From Tamarix chinensis (Eukaryota > Streptophyta > Magnoliopsida > Caryophyllales > Tamaricaceae): 64,000 nucleotides of DNA. This document shows positions 26,992-39,560 of the stretch, piece by piece. The translations under genes were made by a program, and so were the position numbers. The stretch's first letter is position 1. Each line of letters starts with the position of its first letter. The stretch covers positions 1,247,501 to 1,311,500 of the forward strand of contig CM060171.1 of NCBI GenBank assembly GCA_030549775.1, read 5' to 3'. Below the pieces are notes generated by a model that was not told where the DNA came from, searched no databases, and worked only from the letters and a program-made list of their open reading frames with translations.

Positions 26992-27304
26992 TAGGGTTGT
27001 AAATGAGCTGAGCCAGTTCGGTATTCGGCTCGGCTCGGCTCATTAAAAGCTCGGTTCGGCTCATTCGTTTAATTAAACAAGCCTCAAAGTGAGGCTCGGG
27101 TTCGGCTCGTTTATTGAGCTCGAAAAAGCAAGCTCGGTTCATTTTTTGTCTTTGGCTTGTGAGCTCGGCTCGTTAAAAGCTCGGTTCGTCTCGTTCGTTT
27201 AGTTAAACGAGCCGAGCCCAAACAGCATTTTAGGCTCGTTTAGTTAAACGAGCCGAACCCAAGCCTGGGGGTATTCGGCTTGGCTCGGCTCGTTTACAGC
27301 CCTA
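26992..27304. mobile_element. hAT-type MITE 1 (GCTCG-rich)
   Basis: 313 bp bounded by TAGGGTTGTAAATGAGC and its inverted counterpart GCTCGTTTACAGCCCTA. Flanks CGGTGGAA and CGGTGGAT form a 7/8 match to an 8-bp hAT duplication. Interior consists largely of GGCTCG/CGAGCC words and has no coding capacity. Confidence 0.9.
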
Positions 27305-27505
27305 CGGTGGATCGGTCTGGCCCCTTTCTCATACAATGTTCCACTGTAAGTAATTAGTGTCTTCCCACATCTTAACAACATATATAGTTTGGTTTGTTGA
27401 GCTCGGGATCCCCCACTATTATAGCCGGTGGATCGGTCACGAGGGTACATGCCCTGCCACTATTTTAGCCGGTGGATCGGTCACGAGGGAAACATTCCCT
27501 GCCAC

Positions 27506-28237
27506 TAGGGCTGTTCACGGTTCGAATATCCGATATTTCGGATATTTGATTGTCGGATATTTGAAATTTTGGATATCTAAAAATGATATTTGATATTTGA
27601 TTTGAAACTTCGGATATCCGGAAGATCGGATATTTGAATTTTTGGATCGGATATCATCGGATATCAAATATAACCGATATTAGCCGAATACAATTTCAAA
27701 TATAAAAAAATTACCAAATGACAAATATATTTCATATTATCCGATTTGTTGAGCGAATGCTGAGCAAATATCCGATTCGCTTAGCAAATATCCAACTTAC
27801 TCAACAAATATCCAATGTTAAAACTAAAATAAGAAAGGAGTAGATGGAGTCTATCGGTATGTAGAGTATTTTTATTTTTATTTTTATTGTTATAAATATC
27901 TAAAAAAGGATTGTATTAAAAATATAATTTCAATTAAATTAAATTTTTCCTCAAATAATAAATAAAGTAAGTAAAAATTATACACAGACACATATAAATT
28001 TATTTATATACAATTATATATAAAATAAAAAATTATAAAAAAATGTATAAATATTTTTCTTCGGATTGGATATTATTTGTATTTGTCGGATCGGATATTT
28101 GGTTTGTTTGACTTTTCGTTGACCGGATCGGATATTTGATTTGAAAAAAAAATCGGATCGGTTATTTGTTTTTTCGGATCGGATCGCTTCGGATATCGGA
28201 TCAAATAAGCAGATATCGGATAACATGAACAGCCCTA
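27506..28237. mobile_element. hAT-type MITE 2 (GATATCCG-rich)
   Basis: 732 bp bounded by TAGGGCTGTTCACGGTTC and CATGAACAGCCCTA, with an exact 8-bp duplication CCTGCCAC (27498-27505 and 28238-28245). Both ends contain arrays of GGATATCCGATAT-like words. The centre is AT-rich. No transposase. Confidence 0.93.
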
Positions 28238-28429
28238 CCTGCCACTATTATGCCGGTGGATCGGTCTGGGTCCGGCTCAACATCTTCCACTTTACACAAC
28301 TAATGTTTTAAGTATCTTATTCAAAAGCTTTCACCATGGACATGCACGAATCATTCTCTTTATACTTCACACATCACAAATCATAAAATTCCATAATCAT
28401 AATTACACTTTAATCACCAAATACATATG

Positions 28430-29220
28430 ATACAACAAAAACCCTAAGCAGCCACACCAAACCCTAATTAACCACAACAGACCACAGTTAACCACTCCAA
28501 ACCCTATTTAACCATAACAACCATAATTAGCCATTCCAAACCTTAGTTAACCACAATAAACCACAATTAGCCACTCCAACCCTAGTTAATCACAACAACC
28601 CATAGTTAATCACTCCAAACCCTAATTCAGTCTCCTCCATACCCTTATAATGATCCATGTACTATTTTCCATCCAAAGTGTTCAACCACCCAGACAACGC
28701 TTACATTACCATCCTCACATCTCAAATCAACTTTTCATACATAAATTTCACTCCCATGCAGACTTTACACGTCCCATGCAACCTCTCGAACTTTTCATAC
28801 AAACCCTAAATCCTATGCAATCATTAACTCCCATGCAAAACCCTAACTCCACCATGCAAACCCTAATACCACTATACAATCATTAATATCACTATGCAAC
28901 CATTTATACCACCATACAAAACCCAATATTCCGTCATACAAAACCCTAAATTCAATCCACACAAAACCAAATATTCATCCATACCACACCCTAGAAGAGA
29001 TCCTCTCATACAAAACCATCAATTAGATTCTTCCATACAAAACAATAAATTAGATTCTCCCAAATAGAACCATAAATTATATTCTCCCATACAAAACCAT
29101 AAATTAGACTCCCCCATATAAAACCATAAATTATATTCTCCCACACAAAACCATAAAAATCATAAATTAGATTCTCCCACACGAAACCCTAAAATTCTCC
29201 ATTTTATTCTTCCACTCATG
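28430..29220 (-). repeat. Minisatellite with telobox motifs, element B
   Basis: Degenerate short repeats. CATAAATTAGATTCTCCCA units lie at the right and AAACCCTAA motifs recur about nine times. This is the reverse complement of the minisatellites of C and D. Confidence 0.75.
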
Positions 29221-29531
29221 AATCATTAAAATAATTAGGTCAACTCACATCCCTTGGTCAGCCTCTTTCCCCATCCTCCTTTTTCATCCTTTCTCCCACA
29301 CAAACCACATCAACACCCTCACATGCATGTCTTACAGGGTCACAACACATATCATCATATATAAATAATACACATGCCATATAACAACACAAGAACATGC
29401 TTGAACTTCACGTCATACCATATACGAAATAATTACAATAATAAACATAGGATATATAGCATGTGAAGCACATAATGCATATAAGCACACAAAAGGCCTT
29501 AGCACCCCTTACCTAAAACGACACCGGTCTT

Positions 29532-29543
29532 GGAGCACGCTCC
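29532..29543 (-). promoter_or_regulatory. GGAGCGTGCTCC block, element B
   Basis: In element sense GGAGCGTGCTCC, then AAGACCGGTGTCGTTTTAGG and TAAG. Identical over this stretch to C and D. Confidence 0.55.
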
Positions 29544-29639
29544 TACGCCTCCTTAGGGCTTTGACTGATTTTACCTATTATGAGGAGAAAGATAAAATTA
29601 GACTCCCTCCTATAAAAAATACTATTAATCACTAACTTA

Positions 29640-30196
29640 ATATAAGACTAGGCTTTTGATAAAATATTAAAATAATAATAGCAAAAATACCAAAAATAAT
29701 ATCAATATTAATATTAAGAAGATTAATAACAACAGTAATAATAATAATAATAAGGCATTATTCAAAAACATAGTGAAATAAGGGCTTCAGCCCCTTTACT
29801 AAAATAATACTAATAATAATAATATTAGTAAAATAAATAACCAAATTTAGTAATAATAATAGTGATGAAATAATAATAATAATAATAATGATGATGATGA
29901 TGATGATGATGATAAAAACCATAATAATATTGTAATAATAATAATAATCATAATGGTAATAATAGTAAGGATATTATTTGAAGATGAAAAGAAGTAGGGT
30001 TTCCACCCTACATTGAGTAATAATAACTTAATAAATAATAATAATAATAACACTAGTAAGAATAAACACTAATAATAATAAAAATACTAATAACCCCAAT
30101 AATAATAAAACATGATATTTATAATAATACTACTAAAATTTAAAATAAGCACAATAGGGTCTCAGCCCTATATAAAATAATAATACTAACACTTGA

Positions 30197-30232
<36 letters not shown>

Positions 30233-30590
30233 CAACAACAACAACAACAACAACAATAACAACACTAATGGTAAGGTAGTAATAATAATAATAATACTGA
30301 AATAATAATAATAACAATTTTGAAATAATAATAATAACAATTTTGAAATAGTAAATAATAATAATAATAACAACATGTCAGTATTAATAATAAAGATAAT
30401 AACAATAATAATAATAATAAATAATAATAATAATAATAATAATAAAGTCAAATTAAAATATAATAGGGCTTCGGCCCTCAGAAGAATAATAATAAAAAAA
30501 TTAATATTAATAATACTAATAATACATATTAAAAATAGAAATAATAATAATAATAGTATTTGTATTAGAATAAATGAAATAAATTAATTT
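29640..30590 (-). repeat. TTA array with embedded GC hairpins, element B
   Basis: AAT/TAA triplets on the plus strand, with short GC-rich inverted repeats such as GTAGGGTTTCCACCCTAC (29994-30011) and GGGCTTCGGCCC (30466-30477). The hairpin positions correspond to those of C and D. Confidence 0.85.
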
Positions 30591-32232
30591 AAGGCTTGTA
30601 GAAATAGGAAAAAGGGCTGAGAGGGTCTAGGGTTCAACCTTAGGTTGGTGGGGATAGGCGGCACCGGCGGTGGTGCACGGCGGCGGCGGTAGGAAAAAGA
30701 GAAGAAAAAGGAAAAAGTTGAATGTTGGGAAAAAGATAGGGAGAATGGAGGTGGAAGTTGGGTTGTTTAAGAATGCCCAGAGGGAGAGGAGCAGAATGGA
30801 GGTGGCGGTGCACGGTGGCGACGGTGGTGACCGAATGGAGGAGAAGAAGAGAAAGAGAGGAGGAGAGGGAGGGAGAGGAAAAGAAAGGTAGGGGAAGGCA
30901 GAGGAGGATTCGTAGAAGAGAATGGGAGGTGAAAGAAGCGGCGGAAGAGGTGGCTAAGGGTGGCGCAAAGGGTGGCGGAGGCAGAAAACAGGGTTGATCG
31001 AGAAGGCTAATTTGCACAGCCGGGGTGGCTTGTGTAGAAAAAATCGAGGGGGTGGATGATTTGGTTAGCTAGAGGGAGGAGCAAAGAAGAGTTTGGTGGC
31101 CAGATATGGCGGCGAAGTTGGTCGGAGGCGGCAGATGAGGCGTCTAAAGGGGCGGTGGAGCGAAGGAAGGCATTTTCTGAAAGGAAGTTAGGGTCAGAGG
31201 GAAAGTGTGGGAGTGGTAGGAAGGAGTGGGCACCGGCTGACGAGGATAGCCGACACACTTTCCTGGTCATGGTCTGCAAGTGGCCAGGGGAGAGGGAGAT
31301 CATGTGAGGAATGGGGGAGTGGTTTGGGTCAAAAGGGTCGGCGAGTCAGGGGGAGAAAAGCCGGTCAAAACAGGCGTAACCGGTGGCGAAATTTTCGGAG
31401 GTGGCGGCGGCGGAGGTTGCAGGTCGAACGTGGCTGGGGAAGAAGGAAGAAGAAGATAGGGTGGAAGAACCGGCGGTTCGGGGGAGAAAAGAAGGAAAAG
31501 AAAGGAAGAGGAGAACGGGCGGTCCCGGCGCGATGAGGTGGGGCATTTAAATGAAACACAGATTTTTTATGAAACAAGGGATGAAACGTAGTGCATCGAG
31601 GGGCGGAAGAAGGGCGACGGCCGCGCGGGCTGGGTCGCGCCGAAGGAAGGAGGGAGGGGGACTAGGTTGCGGGAGAGGCATACCCAAACGAGAAAAAGGA
31701 GAGGAAAAGAAAAAGAAGAAAAGGAAGAAAAAGAAAGAAAAAGGAAGGAAAAAGGAAGAAGAAAAATGAAAAAGGGAAAAAGGGAAAGAGAAAAATAATT
31801 AGGTTAGGTATTTATATTAATTAAAATGTTTGGAATATTTAAAAATAATAATATTTAAATAAAATAATATTTAAATCCCTTTTTAGGCTAAATTAGGATT
31901 TTTAAAAGATTTTTCATAAACTCCATTTTAATTAGCAAAACACCCTAATTTTCTTTAATTAAATTATTTATAAAATTAATATTAATTTGAAACTATTTTA
32001 TCCTTCTTAATTTAAATAAAATAATTTATTTAATTAATTTCCAAATGAAAATATTTAATTAGTTAAAATACCCAAATTTCCTCTAATTAAAATATTTATA
32101 AAATTTCTTATTAATTTGCCCTAATTAATTCTCTTCTATTTTAATAAAAATAAATTATTTAATTAATTTTCAGAATAAAATCTTATTTAATTATAAATAA
32201 TAAAATTTGAATTTTCGGGGCATTTCAAGTAT

Positions 32233-33073
32233 CTTTTTGATATATTTCTCTTGAGGTATCCACAAATTCTTATCTTCTCTGTCTCGAATGATTCTAACTC
32301 CAATAATTTGCTTTGCTAGACCCAAGTCTTTCATGGCAAAATACTTACTTAACTCCTACTTCAACTTCTCAATCCTAGAAGTGTTCCTACCAACAATGAG
32401 CATATCATTGACATAGAGTAATAAAATGATGAAATCACCATCATCAAATTTGTGCATAAAAACACAATGATCTGAAGGGGTCTTCTTATAGCCATGTTGT
32501 TTGATGATAGACTCAAACTTCCTATAACACTACCTTGTTGTCTATTTCAATCCATACAACTCGTCTTAAGCTTGCAGATATGGTCTTTACTACCTTTCAC
32601 TTGAAAAACCCTCTAGTTGCTCTATGTAAATTTCTTCTTGCAAGAAAGTGGTATTCACAACCATTTGCTTAACCTCTAAATCAAGATTAGCAACCAAGCC
32701 TAGCACAATTTGGATCGAAGATATTTTCACAATAGGATAAAAAAAATTCTCTAAAATTAACAACTTTCTTTTACTTGAAGTCTTTGACCACCAACCTAGC
32801 TTTATATCACTGGACTGGAGAATACTCCTCTTGTTTCAACTTGTAAACCCACCAATTCTTCAAAGATCTCTTACCATTAGTCAAATTCTCTAGCTCAAAG
32901 GTGTGGTTGTCATACAAAGATTTATTCTCATCTTGCATTGCTTCAAGCCATCTATCTTTATTTCCACTTTCAACAACTTCTTCATATGAATCGGGATCTC
33001 CCCCGTCAGTTAAAAGCACATACTTTTGTGAAGAGTATCTGGAAGAAGGTGTATGATCTTTTGTGGAATTCAT
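32233..33073 (-). pseudogene. Copia reverse transcriptase remnant
   Basis: 32807-33073 codes on the minus strand for the start of the copia RT domain (EAMQDENKSLYDNHTFELEN). Further into the domain, around 32400, the active-site motif reads YVND where the family has YVDD. Stops and indels occur throughout. Element B interrupts the domain. Confidence 0.85.
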
Positions 33074-33356
33074 AAGTGGAGTTGTTGGTACATATATAGG
33101 AGCTTCTTTGTGATCACCTATATTATCATTTACTAGAGTATCAATATCACCATCATGTTACTACTCATCATGAGCCAAATGCTCATCCATTTTATCCCAC
33201 ACTCCACAATCAACAAGTTTGTGCGCCTGTTGCACCTTCACTAGATCCTCATTTTTTAGTTGATCATCGCTCTTAACGCTGCTCAACTCAGCTTTGTCAT
33301 TTTCAATAATAGTTTGGTTTTCAATGAATACTATATCTTACTTCTCACTAGTTTTT

Positions 33357-34478
33357 CTATATATGATCATACAACTTGTAGCTAAATTCATTATGACCAT
33401 AACCTAAAAAGATGCATGGACAATTATTTAGATTCAACTTTGACCTATCATCATTGAAGACATGAACATATATTTTGCAACCAAACACACACAAGTGATC
33501 ATATGAGACATCTTTGTCAAACCAAACTCTATTGGGAACATCACCATTTAGAGTAACTATAAGACTCAAATTAATCTTAAGTATAATTGTAAGTAAAGAT
33601 TCACCCTAAAAGGAATTAGGCAACTTTTCCTCTAAAATCATACATCTAACTCTTTCAATAAGAGTTCTATTCATCCTCTCTACCAAACCATTCAATTGAG
33701 GAGTCTTTTGGTGCCTAATGCCCTATTTAATGCAAGACCTACCAAATTGACCACAACACTCACCACCATTATAAGTATGGATGCATTTTAGATTCTTACC
33801 AATCTCTGTTTTACTAGAGGCATGAGAGTGTTTAAATTTCTTAAACACTTCATCTTTAGATTTCAAGGACTAAACCTAGAGATTTCTATAATAATCATCA
33901 ATAAAAATGAAAAAGTAAAGTGCACCACCAAGAGATTTTATTTTAATGGGAATACAAACATATGAATGCACCAATTTAAGAACCTCGCCTCTTCTTAAAG
34001 GAAAACCCTTGTGGGGAAAAAAACCTGCATTATTTGCTATTAATATAATGAGAACACTTGTCCCTTTTAGCACACTGTAAACCAATGAGTACATTCTTCT
34101 TTGCCAATCAGTTAAGTCCTTTCTAGCTTATGTGACTAAGCCTCTTATGCCACAGCTCAAATACATCATTGTCTGTCACTATATTCACATGATCATTAGA
34201 AATTGAAGTTTGTATAAAATACAGGTAAGCACATTTGTTACCTCAGGCAAAAACCATATTACTTTCGGTGAGATCCCATTGGCTTGAACTAAAGCTATTT
34301 GTAGAAACCCTCATCATCAAGTTTACCAATTGAAATCAAATTTAGGCAAACATTCCATGCATGCCAAACATCCTTGAGAACAAGCTTTGTTCCAAGTTTA
34401 GTCTCTAAGCATTCATCTCCCATACCAATCACCTTAGACAAGCCATCATTATCCATCCTCAAAACTCTAAAATCACTA
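33357..34478 (-). pseudogene. Copia integrase and pre-integrase remnant
   Basis: Three minus-strand frames: the pre-integrase region (up to 34478, with LTLYTPSDFRVLRM then KLVLKDVWHA), the integrase core (33876-34094, with LVHSYVC and FIFIDDYYRNL), and its distal part (33357-33569, with VFGCKIYVHV and CIFLGYG). Stops separate them. At 34479 the frame is cut by the hAT insertion and resumes at 55062. Confidence 0.85.
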
Positions 34479-35512
34479 GGAGTGTATAGAGTTGTAAATG
34501 GGGTGGGTTTTATCCAATAGCCGACGGATATATAAACGGATATGGGTAAACGGATATAGGTACAAACACAGGGAAAGAGGAAAAAATCCGTCGGGTTCGG
34601 GTACAAATACGAACAACGGGTCTCCATATCCGTACCCACATCCATATCTGTATCAGTACCCGTCGAATAAAATCTAATATAAAATTACCTTTTTACCCTT
34701 CATATAGATAACATAATTAATATATTCATTAAGGTTATAATAGTAATTAAGTTAAAATCCTAATGCTCTATTAAATCTAAATTAGATAATTAGATTAAAT
34801 TATTTTTAATACTTGAAAAAGACTTGTATAATTAAAATTTTCTACTAATCTAGTAATCTACTAAGCCACCCAGCACATTCAGATTCATTCGACCAATTCG
34901 ACTCCATCACAGACTCACTTGACCCCCTCCCTATCCCCCTCGCCCCTGCCCAGACTCATGAGTGCCCTCACCCTTAAGTCCTTGACAGTCGTCTTCGCTC
35001 GACCACTACCAGTTGACCTCAAATGCTCAACGCCTCAACCTACTCCCAGACTCCCATCCCACTTCGCTCGAGGCTCAACCTGCCACCTACTAGTCTGCAA
35101 CCCAGGCACCACTATCTCCCAGTTACCTTGTCGTCCCTACTCACCTGAGTTACCTAGAGTCCCTATCGTTTGTTCTTTTTTCTTCCTTTATTGTATATCG
35201 GCCCCATCGTTGGCTAGTTGCTATCTTTGTTGACTGATCTTGCTCCCAACGCTGCCAGCTCCAACAGTTGCAGCTCGAACTCAATTGCAGCCTCGCTGGT
35301 TGTTACTTATTAGTCTGTCCTCACCCTTCTCCATTTCTTTGTCTATTGTAGTGTACTAGTGTTATGTAACTTGTTTCTCTGTCTGTTGCAGCCTTATAGG
35401 TGGTAGTTGTAGCAGTGCAGTCCTTATCCCGTTCGTACTCTGCCGGTTTGCCCTACATTTGGTAACAGCCTAACAAGTATGCCCTATACGTGTTATAAGT
35501 GGGCTAGCCTAA

Positions 35513-35691
35513 CAATGAGAAAATAGAGCAACATGATTAGAGAAACTAAAATCTCATTCCTATCTTAGAAGATTGTTGTCATATATACTCAATGAGAATT
35601 TAAGCACACGGTATAAATCAAAATTTTTCCTATTAATGAGAAAATGAGTAGCATGATTAGAGAAACTAAAATCTCATTCCTAACTTCTTTC
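35513..35691 (+). repeat. Duplicated ~50-bp block in hAT left arm
   Basis: A block containing GATTAGAGAAACTAAAATCT occurs at 35513-35571 and 35634-35691. A related GGCTTTGTTTAA block is shared between the left (35922) and right (51889) arms. Confidence 0.7.
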
Positions 35692-37257
35692 ATTACTGCG
35701 GATAGTATGAATTTCTACTATTGATTAAAATAAGTGAAATGAATTAAAACAAAACAAAAAAAATGTTGAGACAATCATTCTACAACAATCCACCACATGG
35801 TTGGCTCCGGAGAATAGTAGAGTAATTCTCCTTTGGCAAGATAGTAAGTATACATATATATTTCATGAATGGCTTTGCTTAATTAGCTAATAGTATTAGG
35901 GTTTAATTATCTTATTATGGCTTTGTTTAAAACTTTTTGTCATTTTATGCAATCTATATCCTTGAGACTGCTTGGCTCTATTAATGGGAAATATATTATT
36001 GGGATGCAACAACTGCTATTAATGGATGATACAAAACCATATCTGTAATGATGGGGCTGGTAATTCTGCCTATAGTGTTTTCATTCAAGTGTCAGTTTTA
36101 TGATATCGGCGTTTGGATTTGTATCGAGGAAGTTTATTTTTGTCTATTTCCTAGACTCTTAGTGTAGTTCCACCTTGTTTTGTATAGGGCTTTAATCTTC
36201 TTTAATAATATCTTTCTTTACATGGATGTTACTGAAATGCCCCAAAAATTCTAATTTTAAAAATTACAGTTAAATAAGATTTTATTAGGAAAATTAATTA
36301 AATAAATTATTTTTATTAAAATAAAAAGGAATTAATTAGGGAAAATCAAGAAGAAATTTATAAGTATTTTAACTAGGAAGAAATTTGGATATTTTAACTA
36401 ATTAAGTATTTTATTTTGGAAATTAATTAAATAAATTATTTTATTTAAAATAAGGAGGATAAAATAGTTCCAAATTAATATGAATTTTATAAATAATTTA
36501 ATTGAAGAAAATTAGGATGTTTTGCTAATTAAAATGGAATTTATGAAAAACCTTTTAAAAATCTTAAAAAGGAATTTAAATATTATTATTTTTAAATATT
36601 CCAAATATTCTAATTAATTTAATTAACCCAACCCTCATATTTTTATTTTTCCCTTTTTCCTTTTTCATTTTCTTTCTCCCTTTATCCTTTCTTTTTCTCT
36701 TCTTTTTTTTCCTTACCATTCCCCAACCTGGGCTAGCCCGCGGCCCAGTCCTTCTCTCTCCTTCCTTTCTGTCGGCACGACCTAGGTCGCACTGCTGTCG
36801 CCCTTCTTTCGTCCCTCTCTACGCTGCGCTTCATCCCTTATTTCCCTGGAACGCTGCATTTTGCCCCCCGTTTTAATGATCGTCGCTCGGCCAACTCCCT
36901 CTTCTTTTCTTTCTTTCTTTTCTGCCCCGAACTGCTGGTCCACCCCCACCTTTCTTCCTTCTTTCTTCTTCCTCCTTTCCTTCCTCGAAGCCGACCTGCA
37001 ACGCACCCACCAGCAGAAAATTCTGCCGCCGATCACGCCCTATTTACCGGCCATTTCTTCTCCTCTCTCCTCCCCTAACTTGCCAACCATTTTCACCCAA
37101 CCAACTCTCCCTCTTCTCGCCCAATTCCCTCTCTCTTTCCTGCGCACAATCCCTGCCCGAAATTTACTTCCACCGGCCAACCATCGCCGCGGGCGACCGG
37201 AAACCTACCTGCATTACCACTAGCCGACCAAGAGAACTCTACCCTCTCTTCATCTTC

Positions 37258-37271
37258 TCTATAAATATACC
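37258..37271 (+). promoter_or_regulatory. TATA-like promoter site, element C
   Basis: CTATAAATATACCC about 1.0 kb from the element start, at the edge of the pyrimidine-rich zone. The same place in D has CTACAAATATACCC, and A has TATATATACCCCC. A start here would make the transcribed part of the LTR about 4 kb long. Confidence 0.55.
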
Positions 37272-37924
37272 CATAATGAGCTTGGTATCGAGCTCTTGAT
37301 CCCCAACCCATAAAACTCCTTTAGACGCTATACCCACCGCCGTCGGCCTACCACGACACCAAATCCTCCCACCTAATCCTTCCTTGCATCGTTCTCTACC
37401 CAACCATACCTTCCCCCTTCCTCGATTTTCCCTGCACAAGCCACCCCGGCTATGCAAAGGTTACTTCCCAAATAGCCCTCTCTTCTACCTCCACTGCCCT
37501 TCGCACTGCCATTAACCACCACTCCCGCCTCTGCCGCCGCTCCTTTCACCTCCCATTCTGTACTACAGATCCTCTCCTATCTTTCCCTACCTTTCTTTTC
37601 CTCTCCCTCCCTCTCCTCCTCTCTTTCTCTCCTTCTTCTCCATTCGACCACCACCACCACCATCATACGCCGCCACCTTTGGCTGCACCACCACCCTCAT
37701 TATGTCCCTCTCCTTCTATACAACTCTAAACACCCCCAACTCCCACCACCATTCTACCTCTCCTTTTCCCAGCCTTCAACTTTTACCCTTTTCTTCTCTT
37801 TTTTTGGCCACCGCCGTGTACCACCGCCGGTGCCACCTGTCACCACCAACCTAAGGTTGAACCCTATACCCTCTCAACCCTTTACCCTATTTTTACAAGC
37901 CTTAATCTATTTGATTTTATTTAT

Positions 37925-38130
37925 TTGAAATATATTACTATTATTATTATTATTTCTATTATTATTTTTATTATTCTTCTTATTATTATTAATGTTTTTA
38001 TTATTATTTCTATATAAGGCTGAAACCCTATTGTGTCTATTTTGAATTGTAGTAGTAGTATTATAAATATCAAGTCTTGTTATTATTAATATTATTATTA
38101 CTTTTATCATTAGCATTTATTATTCTTATT

Positions 38131-38199
<69 letters not shown>

Positions 38200-38520
38200 T
38201 AATAAGTTTATTATTATTCAATGTAGGGTAGAAACCCTACTTCATTTTATCTTCGAATATTACCCTTACTATTATTACCATTATGGTCATTATTATTTTG
38301 TAATATTATTATTGTTTTTATCATCATTATTATTATTACTAAATTTTATTATTAACGTTATTATTATTATTATTATTATTTTGGTAAAGGGGCCGAAGCC
38401 CTTATTTCACTATGTTTTTGAGTAATGCCCTTTTTTATTATTATTGTTACTATTATTATTATTCTTGTTAATATTAACATTGATATTATTTTTGGTATTT
38501 TGCTATTATTATTTTAGTAT
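37925..38520 (+). repeat. TTA array with embedded GC hairpins, element C
   Basis: ATT triplet runs with GTAGGGTAGAAACCCTAC (38223-38240) and GGGCCGAAGCCC (38390-38401) as perfect short hairpins, and a weaker one near 38016. Confidence 0.9.
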
Positions 38521-38639
38521 TTTATCAAAAGCCTAGTCTTAGAATAATTTAGTATTTAATAGTATTTTTGATAGTAGGGAATCTAATTTTAGTTTTTCCT
38601 TAATATAGGTGAGACCAGTCAAAGCCCTAAGGAGGCATA

Positions 38640-38675
38640 GGAGCGTGCTCCAAGACCGGTGTCGTTTTAGGTAAG
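38640..38675 (+). promoter_or_regulatory. GGAGCGTGCTCC block with donor-like end, element C
   Basis: GGAGCGTGCTCC followed by AAGACCGGTGTCGTTTTAGG and TAAGTG. The GGTAAG end has the form of a strong plant 5' splice site. Confidence 0.55.
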
Positions 38676-38999
38676 TGTTACTAAGGCCTATTGTGTGTTT
38701 ATGTGCAGTATATGCATTGTATGTTATGCATCCTATGTTTATCATTATAGTGATTTCATGAGTGGTATGGCATGGAGATAAAGTGTGTTCATGAGTTGTT
38801 ATATGGTATGTGTAATATATATATATGATGAAATATTGTGGTATGTGATTATATGTGTTGTGACCCTGTAAGGCATGCATGTGAGGATGTTAATATGGTT
38901 TGTGTAGGGGAAAGGATGAAAAAGGAGAATGGGGAAATTAGTTGACCAAGGGATGTGAGTTGACATAAGTATTTTAATGATTCATGGGTGGAGGAATAA

Positions 39000-39560
39000 A
39001 ATGGAAAATTTAGGGTTTCGCGTGGGAGAATCTAATCTAAAGTTTTATATGGGAGAATCTAATTTATGGTTTTGTATGGGAGAATCTAATTTATGGTTTT
39101 ATATGGGAGAATCTAATTTATGGTATGACATGGGAGATTCTAATCCATGGTTGTGCATGGAAAGATCTATGGTCATGCATAGATGAATCTTTAGTTTTAT
39201 ATGGTTTGAATTTAGGGTTTGGTAAGAATGAATCTTTGGTTTTGTATGGATTGAATTTAGGGTTTGGTAAGAGTGAATCTTTGGTTTTTAATGGATTGAA
39301 TCTTTGGTTTTGTATGGATTAAATTTAGGGTTTGGTATGGGTGAATCTTTAGTTTTATATGGTTTGAATTTAGGGTTTGGTATGGATGAATATTTGATTT
39401 TATATAGTTTGAATCTAGGGTTTGGTATGGATGAATCTTTGGTTTTGTATGGATTGAATCTAAAGTTTTATATGGAGAAATCTAGGATTTTGCATGGATG
39501 GATCTAGGGTTTGCATGGTTCAATCTAGGGTTTCACATGGAAGTTTTAGGGTTTGCACGA
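39000..39560 (+). repeat. Minisatellite with telobox motifs, element C
   Basis: Units of GGGAGAATCTAATTTATGG grade into units of about 45 bp with TTAGGGTTTGGTA. Open frames here are repeat artefacts. Confidence 0.85.

Larger units (their letters stand above)
26125..32227 (-). mobile_element. Long solo-LTR-like element B
   Basis: Exact 5-bp duplication AGTAT (26120-26124 and 32228-32232). In element sense it runs TGAAATGCCCCGAAAATTC to GAATTTTGAGGTGTTACA. It carries the pyrimidine-rich zone (31790-30640), the TTA array, the GGAGCGTGCTCC block, a minisatellite with teloboxes, the CCGGTGGA repeats and the 3' stem-loop. Without its two MITEs it is 5042 bp, close to C (5034 bp net) and D (5227 bp). 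No coding sequence. It was inserted into the copia element within the RT/RNase H part. Confidence 0.9.

Noticed and set aside
38977..39507. Repetitive MGESNLWF-type open frames
   Set aside because: Translated minisatellite of element C, not a repeat protein gene.
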